A stretch of DNA of 64,000 bases from Alkalimonas cellulosilytica (GCF_036325985.1 NZ_JAUHLI010000008.1:1-64000); one strand, 5' to 3'; counted from the stretch's first letter, positions 26,880 through 35,628 are shown. Notes: generated from the letters alone by a model not told the origin. Made by a program: numbers and translations.

Positions 26880-28055
26880 TTAGCCAAAGGCCTGCAGGCC
26901 GGTCTGAGCACGGCCTAAGATCAGCGCATGCACATCATGGGTGCCTTCGTAGGTATTGACCGCTTCCAGGTTCATCACATGACGGATCACATGGTATTCA
27001 TCGGCGATGCCGTTGCCACCGTGCATGTCGCGGGCCTGACGGGCGATGTCCAGCGCCTTGCCACAGGAGTTGCGTTTAATCAGTGAAATGGTCTCCGGTG
27101 CCAGGGTACCGGCATCCATCAGGCGCCCAGCCTGCAAACAACTCAGCAGCCCAAGACTGATGTCGGTTTGCATATCAGCCAGTTTTTTCTGCACCAGCTG
27201 AGTGGCTGCCAGTGGCCGGTTGAATTGGGTACGATCCAAGGTGTACTGACGGGCAGCGTGCCAGCAGAATTCGGCGGCACCAAGCGCGCCCCAGGCAATG
27301 CCATAACGGGCTTTGTTCAAGCAGCCAAAGGGGCCTTTCAAACCACTGACATTAGGCAATAATGCCTCTTCGGTGACTTCCACCTGATCCATCACGATTT
27401 CACCGGTAATGGAAGCACGCAGCGAAAACTTGCCTTCAATTTTCGGAGCGCTCAGGCCTTTTAAACCTTTATCGAGCACAAAACCACGGATTTCACCGTC
27501 CAGTTTGGCCCAGACCACAAACACATCAGCAATCGGCGAGTTGGTGATCCACATCTTGCTGCCGTTTAGCAGATAGCCACCATCGATTTTTTTGGCGGTG
27601 GTCCGCATGCTGGCCGGATCTGAACCGGCATCCGGCTCGGTCAAACCAAAGCAACCTACCCATTCACCGGTGGCGAGTTTAGGCAGGTACTTTTTACGCT
27701 GGGCTTCGGTGCCATAGGCATGAATGGGGTGCATCACCAGGGAGGATTGCACACTCATGGCACTGCGATAACCGCTATCAACCCGCTCTACTTCGCGGGC
27801 AACCAACCCATAACAGACATGGTTCACACCAGCGCAGCCATATTCTTCCGGTAAGGTAGCCCCCAGCAAGCCGAGCTCGCCCAATTCCGTCATAATGGCG
27901 CGATCAAACTGCTCGTTACGATTAGCCAGCAAAATGCGCGGCATCAGCCGCTCCTGGCAATACTGATGCGCACTGTCGCGGATCATTCGCTCTTCTTCGC
28001 TCAGCATGTCGGATAAATGAAAAGGGTCTTGCCAGTTGAATGGAGCTCTGCTCAT
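26880..28055 (-). CDS. gcdH: Glutaryl-CoA dehydrogenase
   Basis: A 391-residue FAD-dependent acyl-CoA dehydrogenase that oxidises and decarboxylates glutaryl-CoA to crotonyl-CoA in lysine and tryptophan breakdown. The family block CFGLTEPDAGSDPASM is present, and the catalytic base is Glu370 in NTYEGTHDVHALILGR. The N-terminus (FNWQDPFHLSDMLSEEERM) is typical of the glutaryl-specific branch. It is divergent from a LysR regulator, a common gcdH arrangement. Confidence 0.92.
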   Translation of the reverse strand: MSRAPFNWQDPFHLSDMLSEEERMIRDSAHQYCQERLMPRILLANRNEQFDRAIMTELGELGLLGATLPEEYGCAGVNHVCYGLVAREVERVDSGYRSAMSVQSSLVMHPIHAYGTEAQRKKYLPKLATGEWVGCFGLTEPDAGSDPASMRTTAKKIDGGYLLNGSKMWITNSPIADVFVVWAKLDGEIRGFVLDKGLKGLSAPKIEGKFSLRASITGEIVMDQVEVTEEALLPNVSGLKGPFGCLNKARYGIAWGALGAAEFCWHAARQYTLDRTQFNRPLAATQLVQKKLADMQTDISLGLLSCLQAGRLMDAGTLAPETISLIKRNSCGKALDIARQARDMHGGNGIADEYHVIRHVMNLEAVNTYEGTHDVHALILGRAQTGLQAFG

Positions 28056-28143
28056 GGTGTGTTTTCCTTAAAAAACAGATCGGTTACTAGCCAGATTAGC
28101 CAGCCTTGTTATAAAGTTAAAATATATTATTTTGGTATCAGGT

Positions 28144-28158
28144 ATAGTTTTAAACTAT
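28144..28158. promoter_or_regulatory. Candidate LysR operator overlapping the regulator's start codon
   Basis: ATAGTTTTAAACTAT is a perfect palindrome around one base and fits the T-N11-A pattern of LysR boxes. It overlaps the ATG at 28157, which would allow autorepression. It also lies about 90 bases upstream of gcdH. Confidence 0.45.
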
Positions 28159-29032
28159 GGATATACGCCATCTGAAGTATTTTATCGCGGTGTACGAACA
28201 AGGCAGTGTCAGCGCCGCCTCACGCCAATGCTTTGTAGCCCAGCCGTCGCTGTCGGCCGCCATTCGCCAGTTGGAGCAGCAACTGAATGTCACTTTGTTT
28301 CTGCGCCAGCCCAAAGGGGTTACCCCCACCGAGGATGGCGAGCGGCTCTATGGCCATGCCTGCCGGCTGCTGGGACAGTTTCAGGCGCTGCAGCGCTCTT
28401 TTACCGAACCGGTCGATAAAATTCGTTTTCGGCTTGGGTTAATACGAGCGCTCGGCGTTGAGCGAATGAGTGATTTACTACGACAGTTCAGCCTGCAATT
28501 ACCCGGCCTGGAGTTGCAGCTGGTGGAGCCGGATGAGCCTTGTGATGCCCGAATTATCAGTCCGGAGCTGTTAAAAAGTGGTGAGCAATTTCAGCCGATG
28601 TACCATGACCACTTTCAGCTGGCCTTGCCAGCCGGTCACCCTTTGGCGCTTAAACAACGGATCGATTTGCAGGATTTCTCCGGGCTGGCCCTGATTAAAC
28701 GTACCCCTTGCGAGGCCTGGCAAAAGTTGTATCCGGAGTTGGTGCGCCAGGGCATCAAACCGGATATCCGGGCCGATATTCATACCATTGAGTATGCGCT
28801 TGGTTTGGTATCGGCTGGAGTGGCTTGTGCCCTGGTGCCGGATTTTGAGCAATTGCAACAACGGCAGGATCTGCTGCTGCGCCCTATTGCCATAACAGGG
28901 CTGGAACGGCGGATAGGCCTGGCCTACAGCCCGATGCAAGCCAGTGGTTTGGCACTGGAGACGTTATTACGGCTCTGCCAAAAGCTGGCAATCCCCCTTG
29001 CAGACCAAACGCTAAGCCAGAATGAGGCCTAA
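28157..29032 (+). CDS. LysR-family transcriptional regulator, probable regulator of gcdH
   Basis: A 291-residue regulator. The winged helix-turn-helix is at residues 1-60 (MDIRHLKYFIAVYEQGSVSA, then QPSLSAAIRQLEQQL). A periplasmic-binding-protein-like effector domain fills about 90-280. It is divergent from gcdH with 101 bases between, so it likely controls that gene in response to glutarate or a related metabolite. The effector is inference. Confidence 0.88.
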   Translation: MDIRHLKYFIAVYEQGSVSAASRQCFVAQPSLSAAIRQLEQQLNVTLFLRQPKGVTPTEDGERLYGHACRLLGQFQALQRSFTEPVDKIRFRLGLIRALGVERMSDLLRQFSLQLPGLELQLVEPDEPCDARIISPELLKSGEQFQPMYHDHFQLALPAGHPLALKQRIDLQDFSGLALIKRTPCEAWQKLYPELVRQGIKPDIRADIHTIEYALGLVSAGVACALVPDFEQLQQRQDLLLRPIAITGLERRIGLAYSPMQASGLALETLLRLCQKLAIPLADQTLSQNEA

Positions 29033-29042
29033 GGTGCAAGCG

Positions 29043-29152
29043 CCCGGGGTTACGGACATTTTTCCGGGACACGCTGTGAATCCATCCCTGGACGCTCTTG
29101 ACACGCCGTCCGGGCGTGTCAAGTTCCCGGAAAAATTCCATCCCCCCCCGGA
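29043..29152. repeat. 110-base imperfect palindromic element
   Basis: Outer arms are related inversely: CCGGGG-N7-GGACATTTTTCCGGGA on the left and TCCCGGAAAAATTCC plus a C-rich run then GG on the right. Within this, TTTTTCCGGGA (29060-29070) and TCCCGGAAAAA (29125-29135) match exactly. An inner hairpin has TTGACACGCC (29098-29107) and GGCGTGTCAA (29113-29122) with a five-base loop. It has no coding content and lies between the LysR gene and the tRNA operon. It looks like a dispersed intergenic repeat, but only one copy is in the window. Confidence 0.65.
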
Positions 29153-29212
29153 CTTAACCAAGTCCTGGTGTTGTATTCAAGAAAAAAAGATTGTACTACG
29201 ATGAGCAATAAT

Positions 29213-29374
29213 CGGTGATGCAGGATTTGAACCTGCGACCCGTTCTGATAGAGAGTACCCAAACCAAGTGCGCTATTGCGATGGAGAAATGGTCGGTGAT
29301 GCAGGATTTGAACCTGCGACCCGTTCGGATAGAGAGCACCCAAACCAAGTGCGCTATTGCGATGGGGAAATGGT
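29213..29374 (-). repeat. Two degenerate tRNA-Pro-derived copies in tandem
   Basis: Two 81-base units start at 29213 and 29294 and continue the period of the true tRNA-Pro at 29375. They differ from each other at about three positions. Each keeps the tRNA 3' strand, T arm and variable loop (29 bases identical to the real tRNA) and a 19-base block covering the anticodon loop and part of the D arm. The 3' side of the anticodon stem is replaced by an unrelated 15-base stretch, and the 5' acceptor strand is lost. They cannot fold as tRNAs. They lie at the 3' end of the tRNA operon. Confidence 0.85.
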
Positions 29375-29447
29375 CGGTGATGCAGGATTTGAACCTGCGA
29401 CCCCTTGGACCCAAACCAAGTGCGCTACCAAGCTGCGCCAATCACCG
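29371..29447 (-). tRNA. tRNA-Pro (TGG), second copy
   Basis: A 77-base tRNA including encoded ACCA. The acceptor pairs CGGTGAT with ATCACCG, the T arm is GCAGGTTCAAATCCTGC, and the anticodon loop TTTGGGT gives TGG. By eye it is identical to the copy at 29698-29774. It is the last functional gene of the operon. Confidence 0.96.
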
Positions 29448-29462
29448 ACATTTCGAACGAGT

Positions 29463-29539
29463 TGGGGTGGATGATGGGGCTCGAACCCACGACAACCGGA
29501 ATCACAATCCGGGGCTCTACCAACTGAGCTACAACCACC
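29463..29539 (-). tRNA. tRNA-His (GTG)
   Basis: A 77-base tRNA with the extra 5' G(-1) opposite C73 that marks tRNA-His, and encoded CCA. The anticodon loop TTGTGAT gives GTG. The acceptor strands GTGGTTG and CATCCAC leave a T-T mismatch at pair 5-68, where an A at position 5 would restore pairing. All other arms are sound. Confidence 0.94.
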
Positions 29540-29566
29540 ACAATATAAACTTACTTTGCACCCAAA

Positions 29567-29643
<77 letters not shown>

Positions 29644-29697
29644 ACATGTCAAACGCCTACGCGGGAGTTTTGTGTGCGGCAACGCCGCTTTAAAAAA

Positions 29698-29774
29698 TGG
29701 TCGGTGATGCAGGATTTGAACCTGCGACCCCTTGGACCCAAACCAAGTGCGCTACCAAGCTGCGCCAATCACCG
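29698..29774 (-). tRNA. tRNA-Pro (TGG), first copy
   Basis: A 77-base tRNA with encoded ACCA and anticodon TGG. First gene of the minus-strand operon Pro-Arg-His-Pro, directly behind a strong promoter. Confidence 0.96.
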
Positions 29775-29803
29775 ACTTTGCTGCATCGCTGCAACGGGGC
29801 GGA

Positions 29804-29832
29804 ATATTAACGCCCGGACAAGGTATCGTCAA
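29804..29832 (-). promoter_or_regulatory. Promoter of the tRNA operon
   Basis: On the minus strand TTGACG, 17 bases, then TAATAT. The region after the -10 box is GC-rich (TCCGCCCCG), as in stringently controlled stable-RNA promoters. Transcription would start about 20 bases before tRNA-Pro. Confidence 0.85.
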
Positions 29833-30008
29833 ACCTTTTTTTAGTCCAGCCCCCCGATTGCTGTTTATTTATACCAGCCGGCTGATAAAAGCCAAATCAG
29901 TACCTTGGCAGGTACGCAAACCACTATCTGTCAGATCAGCGGCAAGTATCTGGTCATCCGGCGGTGGGTATGAGAAAATAACAGCATTCACTTATGCTGA
30001 GAGAAGTT

Positions 30009-30869
30009 ATGACCGCCCAGTTGATCGATGGTAAAGCCGTCGCCCAGTCGATAAAAGCCAAAGTCGCCGCCAAAGTACAAAACAGAATTCAGCAAGGCAA
30101 ACGTGCTCCTGGACTAGCCGTGGTGCTGGTAGGCCAGGATCCTGCTTCCCAGGTGTATGTTGGCAGCAAACGCAAAAGCTGTGACGAAGTCGGCTTTCGT
30201 TCCTTTTCCTACGATTTACCGGCTGACAGCTCAGAGCAGCAACTGTTGGATTTAATCGACCAACTGAATCAGGATCCTGATGTAGATGGTATTTTGGTGC
30301 AGTTGCCTTTGCCCGCTGGCCTGGATGCTTCCGTCATTTTAGAGCGCATTCATCCGCATAAAGATGTCGATGGCTTTCACCCTTACAATATCGGCCGGCT
30401 GGCCCAGCGGATGCCGGCACTGCGCCCCTGTACCCCCAAAGGCATTATTGCGCTGCTGGAAAGCACCGGTCAGAACATTAAGGGCTTGCATGCGGTCGTG
30501 GTAGGTGCTTCCAATATCGTTGGCCGACCAATGGGATTGGAGCTACTGCTGGCAGGATGCACCACCACCATCTGCCATCGCTTTACCCGCGATCTGGAAT
30601 ATCATGTACGCCAGGCTGAGCTTTTAGTGGTTGCCGTGGGTAAACCAGACTTTATTCCGGGCGACTGGATTAAACCAGGTGCCCTGGTGATTGATGTCGG
30701 CATCAATCGGCTGCCATCGGGCAAGCTGGTAGGCGATGTCGGTTTTGCCGCAGCCGCCGAGCGTGCTGCTTTTATCACCCCGGTACCCGGCGGTGTTGGC
30801 CCTATGACGGTCGCCTGCCTGATTGAAAACACGCTGGAAGCCTGCGAGCGCTACCACGACCAGCCTTAA
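30009..30869 (+). CDS. folD: Methylenetetrahydrofolate dehydrogenase/cyclohydrolase
   Basis: A 286-residue bifunctional enzyme that interconverts methylene-, methenyl- and formyl-tetrahydrofolate, supplying one-carbon units. Family blocks are PASQVYVGSKRKSCDEVG (with the catalytic Lys), VDGILVQLPLP, and the nucleotide-binding VVVGASNIVGRPMGLELL. The C-terminal PGGVGPMTVACL is diagnostic. The ATG at 30009 follows GAGAGAAG; the ATG at 29994 has no clear ribosome site. Confidence 0.96.
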   Translation: MTAQLIDGKAVAQSIKAKVAAKVQNRIQQGKRAPGLAVVLVGQDPASQVYVGSKRKSCDEVGFRSFSYDLPADSSEQQLLDLIDQLNQDPDVDGILVQLPLPAGLDASVILERIHPHKDVDGFHPYNIGRLAQRMPALRPCTPKGIIALLESTGQNIKGLHAVVVGASNIVGRPMGLELLLAGCTTTICHRFTRDLEYHVRQAELLVVAVGKPDFIPGDWIKPGALVIDVGINRLPSGKLVGDVGFAAAAERAAFITPVPGGVGPMTVACLIENTLEACERYHDQP

Positions 30870-30878
30870 TCGGACTAC

Positions 30879-30909
30879 AAAAAAACGCAGCGACTGGCTG
30901 CGTTTTTTT
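30879..30909. terminator. Bidirectional terminator between folD and the chemoreceptor gene
   Basis: CGCAGC and GCTGCG pair around a five-base loop, with seven As before and seven Ts after. It serves both converging genes. Confidence 0.92.
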
Positions 30910-30925
30910 CAGAAAAGCCCTTTGT

Positions 30926-32497
30926 TTAATGCAGCCGGCTAAAACGCTGTACTAAGTCTTTTAAGTCATGGGCAGTATCCTGCAAGCGGAACACACTTTC
31001 GGCCGCTTGCTGGCCTTTACCGGTACTATCCTGCGCCAATTCCGAGATACTGACCACCTGGCGGTTAATATCATCCGCTACATGCGCCTGCTGTTCCACA
31101 GCGGTAGCCATTTGCATCGCCATAGCAGCAATGCTGTTAATGGCCTGACTGATGCCATCCAGCATCTTTTCTGCATCGCCCACCATAGCCACGCCTTTTT
31201 CTGCATCGCCTTTCCCTGACTCGGCCACCTGCACCGCAGCATCCGCTTTGCGGGTCAGCTCGGTGATAATGCCATGAATGTCTTTGGTTGACTCGGTAGT
31301 GCGCGCCGCCAGTTGCCGCACTTCATCGGCAACCACCGCGAAACCCCGCCCCTGCTCGCCAGCCCGGGCTGCCTCAATAGCCGCATTCAGAGCCAGCAAA
31401 TTGGTTTGATCGGCAATTTGTTCAATGATCTGAGCTGCTTTGGCAATGCTACTGGTTTGAGCTGCCAGCTCCTGTACCGAACTGCTGATCTGATTGACCG
31501 ACTGCTGCAGATGGACGATGGCGCCACGGGTATCGCCGGCAATTTGCAAGCCGGATTGCGCCAGCTTGTCGGCATCATCCGCCTGAGAAGCCGTTTCCTG
31601 CACATGCACCGATACTTCGGCAATGGTGGTGGTCATTTCATTCATCGCCGTAGCCACCTGCTCGGTTTCCTGCTGTTGCCGGCCAATCTGTTCAATGGCT
31701 TGCTCAGAGGTCGTTTTGGCGTCGCTGGAAAAGTCGAAAACCCGCTCAGCAGCATCTTCAATCCGGGTCAGTACCGTATTCAAATGCGCCTGTTCGGCCA
31801 GGATAGCGACTTCAAAGGATGCCTCAACCCCCTGACTGTCACTGTAGGATTGCATGGCCAGAGGATCGCGAAAGGCCTGCGGTAAAAGGGCATCCAGCCG
31901 GCCAAGCCGGGCGCTGCACTGCCACTGCGCAATGGCATAAACCAGCACGGTGGTCAACGCCAGAGATAGCGCCGCAGCACCCACGCCAAACAACTGCCAA
32001 CCGCCAAACGCCAGCACTAAAGCAGCTGCCGGTGCCCAACCAAGCTCTGCCCAACGTTTAGCACGCGACAACAAAGGATTGGTGCTATTACCTTGTCGAA
32101 TACGTTGATATAAGTCTTCGGCCCGTGCAACATCCTCGCGATTCGGACAAACCCGTACCGACTCATAACCAATCACTTTGCCGCCTTGATGCACCGGTGT
32201 AACGTAGGCATTCACCCAATAGTAGTCACCATTTTTACAGCGGTTTTTCACCAGCCCCATCCAGGGCTTGCCACGCTTTAAATAAGACCACATCGTCTCG
32301 TAAGCTGCTGGTGGCATATCCGGGTGCCTGACAATATTATGTGGCTGACCAATCAGTTCTTCGCGGCTAAAACCGCTGATTGCAACAAAGGCATCATTAC
32401 AGTATTGAATAACACCTTTGGTATCGGTGGCAGAAATCAGCTTTTGCTCTTTCGGGAATGTCCGCTCTCGTTGTGTCACTGGCTGGTTGTTGCGCAT
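30926..32497 (-). CDS. PAS-domain methyl-accepting chemotaxis protein (Aer-like)
   Basis: A 523-residue signal transducer. An N-terminal PAS domain (about 10-115; TDTKGVIQYCNDAFVAISGF, HPDMPPAAYETMWSYLKRGK) resembles the FAD-binding sensor of Aer. Two adjacent membrane segments lie around 150-195 with no large periplasmic domain. The C-terminal signalling domain has the conserved hairpin tip IEQIADQTNLLALNAAIEAA. Probable role is energy or oxygen taxis through CheA/CheW; no che genes are nearby. Confidence 0.9.
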   Translation of the reverse strand: MRNNQPVTQRERTFPKEQKLISATDTKGVIQYCNDAFVAISGFSREELIGQPHNIVRHPDMPPAAYETMWSYLKRGKPWMGLVKNRCKNGDYYWVNAYVTPVHQGGKVIGYESVRVCPNREDVARAEDLYQRIRQGNSTNPLLSRAKRWAELGWAPAAALVLAFGGWQLFGVGAAALSLALTTVLVYAIAQWQCSARLGRLDALLPQAFRDPLAMQSYSDSQGVEASFEVAILAEQAHLNTVLTRIEDAAERVFDFSSDAKTTSEQAIEQIGRQQQETEQVATAMNEMTTTIAEVSVHVQETASQADDADKLAQSGLQIAGDTRGAIVHLQQSVNQISSSVQELAAQTSSIAKAAQIIEQIADQTNLLALNAAIEAARAGEQGRGFAVVADEVRQLAARTTESTKDIHGIITELTRKADAAVQVAESGKGDAEKGVAMVGDAEKMLDGISQAINSIAAMAMQMATAVEQQAHVADDINRQVVSISELAQDSTGKGQQAAESVFRLQDTAHDLKDLVQRFSRLH

Positions 32498-32600
32498 ACA
32501 CCTACCTATAAGTTGGCCTTGATTTTCTTCGCTGGATCAACAGTATACCACCTTTTAGGTAGTTTGCTGTACCCAGGTTGCTGCATTAAGCCTAGCTGAA

Positions 32601-32634
32601 ATAAACCAAGCCACCAGTTTAGCTGGTGGCTTGG
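32601..32634 (-). terminator. Terminator of cysS
   Basis: A 12-base stem (CCAAGCCACCAG with its complement) and five-base loop are followed on the minus strand by TTTATTT. Confidence 0.9.
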
Positions 32635-32669
32635 CTTTGAGAGGGATATGCGAAATGCAGGAAACTCCG

Positions 32670-34067
32670 CTAATTACGACGCCAGCTGGTTACTCCGTTT
32701 TTATCCTCCAACACAACTCCCATCGTGCTTAACTTATCGCGCGCCGCATCGGCAGCCGGCCAGTTTTTATCCGCCCGGGCCTGATTGCGCTCGGCAATCA
32801 GCGCTTCGATCTCTGCTACATCATCTTGCTGCTGGCCTGCGGTACCACCGCGTAAGAATGCCTCGGCATCGCCTTGCAAAATACCTAAGACGCCACCCAG
32901 CATATGCAGCAGGCTGGCCAGTTGGCGCGCTTTTTCTACATCACTCTCTTTGCAGCGATTGGCTTCACGCGCCAATTCAAACAGTACCGGCAAGGCTTCC
33001 GGCGTATTAAAGTCATCATCCATCGCTTGCTGAAAGCGCTCGACATACTGAAAGCTCTCGTCATCACTCAGCTCGACCTCTTCGGCTGGTGGCAACTCAC
33101 GCAGTACCGTGTATAAACGGCTGAGTGCCGCATGTGCCTGTTCGAGGTTCTCGGTACTGTAATTCAGCTGGCTGCGGTAGTGGCTCGAAAGCAAGAAATA
33201 ACGTACCGACTCGGCATTGTACTTCGCCAACACTTCACGCACCGTGAAGAAGTTGCCGAGCGACTTGGACATTTTTTCTTTATCCACCTGCACCATGCCG
33301 GTGTGGATCCAGGTATTGGCGTATTTGCTGTCATGGGCACAGGTCGACTGGGCAATCTCATTCTCGTGGTGTGGGAACTGCAAATCCGAGCCACCACCAT
33401 GAATATCAAAATGCGAACCCAGATGGCAGGCACTCATGGCCGAGCATTCAATGTGCCAACCTGGCCTGCCTTTGCCCCAGGGAGACTCCCAGCTGGGCTC
33501 ACCCGGCTTAGCTGATTTCCATAACACAAAATCCAGCGGGTCATCTTTGTTGTCATTGACATCCACCCGGGCACCGGCCTGCAGCATCTCCAGGTTCTGT
33601 TGACTCAACTTACCATAAGCATCGTACTTGCTGACATCAAACAGCACATCGCCATCCTTGCTGACATAGGCATAACCTTTGTCTTGCAGTGTCTGGATAA
33701 GCTCAATGATCGGCTGCATATGGCCGGTGACGGTTGGCTCAATATCCGCAGGCAATAAACCAAGTGCTTCGAAGTCTTCGTGCATCGCCTTGGTAAAACG
33801 CGCGGTGAGTGCATCGCAGCTTTCGTTGTTTTCCGCCGCCCGCTTGATGATTTTGTCATCCACATCGGTGATATTGCGCACATAGGTGACCTCGTAACCG
33901 GAAAAGCGCAAATAGCGGTTGATCACATCAAAGGCAACATAAGTCCGGGCATGGCCGATATGGCAGTAGTCGTAGATCGTGATACCACAAACATAAAGTC
34001 CCACTTTGCCTTCGACCAGTGGCTGAAAGGTCTCTTTTTGTCGGGTAAGGGTATTGAAGATCTGCAC
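32670..34067 (-). CDS. cysS: Cysteinyl-tRNA synthetase
   Basis: A 465-residue class I synthetase that charges tRNA-Cys. HIGH is at residues 36-39 (YDYCHIGHARTY), and KEKMSKSLGNF is the KMSKS loop. Cys27 (YVCGIT) and WHIECSAM/HHENEIAQ supply the zinc ligands of the active site. Length is standard. It is divergent from ppiB. Confidence 0.97.
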   Translation of the reverse strand: MQIFNTLTRQKETFQPLVEGKVGLYVCGITIYDYCHIGHARTYVAFDVINRYLRFSGYEVTYVRNITDVDDKIIKRAAENNESCDALTARFTKAMHEDFEALGLLPADIEPTVTGHMQPIIELIQTLQDKGYAYVSKDGDVLFDVSKYDAYGKLSQQNLEMLQAGARVDVNDNKDDPLDFVLWKSAKPGEPSWESPWGKGRPGWHIECSAMSACHLGSHFDIHGGGSDLQFPHHENEIAQSTCAHDSKYANTWIHTGMVQVDKEKMSKSLGNFFTVREVLAKYNAESVRYFLLSSHYRSQLNYSTENLEQAHAALSRLYTVLRELPPAEEVELSDDESFQYVERFQQAMDDDFNTPEALPVLFELAREANRCKESDVEKARQLASLLHMLGGVLGILQGDAEAFLRGGTAGQQQDDVAEIEALIAERNQARADKNWPAADAARDKLSTMGVVLEDKNGVTSWRRN

Positions 34068-34188
34068 TCGGGACTCCTGCCTGCTCTTTGAACGAAAGCG
34101 CTAGTTTAGCATCGCACCGCCCTTTCGCGCTATGTCGCAGCAGGCAAAAAAAGGCTACAATGACTTTTTTTCTTAGAAGGAAGATCCC

Positions 34189-34683
34189 ATGGTTCAATTG
34201 CATACCAATTTTGGCGTTATTACGCTGGAACTCTTCGCCGACAAAGCACCTGCCACGGTGGAGAATTTTTTAAGTTATGTAAAAGACGGCTTTTTCGATG
34301 GCACCATTTTTCACCGGGTGATTCCGGGCTTTATGATTCAGGGTGGCGGCTTTACCAGCGATATGCAGCAAAAGCCCACCAAAGCAGCCATCAAAAATGA
34401 AGCCAACAACCAGGTAGCCAATACCATTGGCACCATTGCCATGGCCCGTACCTCGGATCCACACTCAGCCACCTGCCAGTTTTTTATCAATGTGGCAGAT
34501 AACGACTTCCTGAACTTCCGGGCCGAAAACAGCCAGGGCTGGGGCTACTGCGTGTTTGGCAAAGTAAGTGCCGGCATGGATGTGGTGGAAAAAATCACGG
34601 CGGTACAAACCGGTCGCCATGGCCCTCATGCCGATGTTCCTGCCGAGCCGGTGGTGATCGAGCGCGCTGAGCTGAATGGTTAA
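34189..34683 (+). CDS. ppiB: Cytoplasmic peptidyl-prolyl isomerase B (cyclophilin)
   Basis: A 164-residue cyclophilin without a signal peptide. Family blocks are GTIFHRVIPGFMIQGGGF, MARTSDPHSATCQFFINVAD and YCVFGKVSAGMDVVEKI. AGAAGGAAG precedes the ATG. Its last bases overlap lpxH, and the ppiB-lpxH pair next to cysS is widely conserved. Confidence 0.96.
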   Translation: MVQLHTNFGVITLELFADKAPATVENFLSYVKDGFFDGTIFHRVIPGFMIQGGGFTSDMQQKPTKAAIKNEANNQVANTIGTIAMARTSDPHSATCQFFINVADNDFLNFRAENSQGWGYCVFGKVSAGMDVVEKITAVQTGRHGPHADVPAEPVVIERAELNG

Positions 34684-35413
34684 GCCGCACACGCTTTTTA
34701 TCGCCGATCTGCATTTAAGCGCTGAGCGAGCCGATATCACCAGCGCTTTTTTGCAGTTTCTTCAGCAGGATGCCGTGCAGGCGGATGCGCTCTATATTTT
34801 GGGCGATTTGTTTGAAGTCTGGATTGGCGATGATAATCCGGAGCCACTGCTCTGCGAGGTTGCCAGCCAGCTAAAACAGTTAAGCCAGCAGGTACCGGTG
34901 TACTTTATTCACGGTAATCGTGACTTTTTACTGCGTGAGCGCTATGCGAAAAGTGCCGGCATGCAGTTATTACCGGCCCACAAGGTGATTGAGCTGTACG
35001 GTACCCCTACCCTGATCATGCATGGCGATAGTCTCTGCACTGCCGATATCAAGTACCAGAAGTTTCGTCGCTGGTGGGATCAACGCTGGTGGCAAAACCT
35101 GATGTTGTCGTTACCACTGTGGTATCGTCAGCGTTTGGCCAAAAAAGCCCGCCATAAAAGTGCGGCCTACAAAGCAACATTAACCGGTGACGCAAATCAG
35201 ATTATGGATGTGACCCCGGAGGAAGTAGTACGAGTGATGGAGGAGGCGGGAGTTCGCCATCTGATCCACGGCCATACCCACCGACCCAAGGTGCACCAGG
35301 TACCCTTAGCGCAGGGCACAGGCCAGCGTTATGTGCTGGGTGATTGGTACCAGCAAGCCAGCTATCTGAAAGTCAGTGCCGACGACTGGCAGCTGTTCTT
35401 TCAGGATCTATAA
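34676..35413 (+). CDS. lpxH: UDP-2,3-diacylglucosamine diphosphatase
   Basis: A 245-residue metal-dependent hydrolase that forms lipid X in lipid A synthesis. The metallophosphoesterase motifs are complete: FIADLHL (Asp10, His12), LGDLFEVWIGDD, FIHGNRDFLL, MHGDSLCT and HGHTHRP. The ATG overlaps the ppiB end by eight bases, so it is translated with ppiB. Confidence 0.96.
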   Translation: MVKPHTLFIADLHLSAERADITSAFLQFLQQDAVQADALYILGDLFEVWIGDDNPEPLLCEVASQLKQLSQQVPVYFIHGNRDFLLRERYAKSAGMQLLPAHKVIELYGTPTLIMHGDSLCTADIKYQKFRRWWDQRWWQNLMLSLPLWYRQRLAKKARHKSAAYKATLTGDANQIMDVTPEEVVRVMEEAGVRHLIHGHTHRPKVHQVPLAQGTGQRYVLGDWYQQASYLKVSADDWQLFFQDL

Positions 35414-35457
35414 GACCCTGAACGCAAAGCAGCCAACCGTCGGAACTGGCGGCTCAC

Positions 35458-35628
35458 TTAGTTGTAGCCTAGGATAGCGGTTGGCTCTAACTCTGGCCGC
35501 TCACTAAAAGGTTTATTACCAGCCAATAAGGATGGTGCCTCGCCAAAATGGCCACGCGCTGGTTGATAATGGTCTTTCGACTGGTTTGAGCTGCGGGTAG
35601 TCTCTTGCGATTGTGGTAGTGCATTCAT
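35458..35628 (-). CDS. Small hydrophilic protein of unknown function, 56 residues
   Basis: An ATG at 35628 with GGAGA at proper distance (GGAGACACACCATG) opens a 56-codon frame ending TAA at 35458. The protein starts MNALPQSQETTRSSNQSKDH and ends ELEPTAILGYN. It is polar and proline-rich, without a signal peptide, membrane helix or cysteines, and probably disordered until the C-terminal hydrophobic patch. It faces lpxH tail to tail and lies 127 bases downstream of miaE start-side sequence on its own, with room for a promoter. I do not recognise it. The strong ribosome site supports it as a gene. Confidence 0.65.
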   Translation of the reverse strand: MNALPQSQETTRSSNQSKDHYQPARGHFGEAPSLLAGNKPFSERPELEPTAILGYN

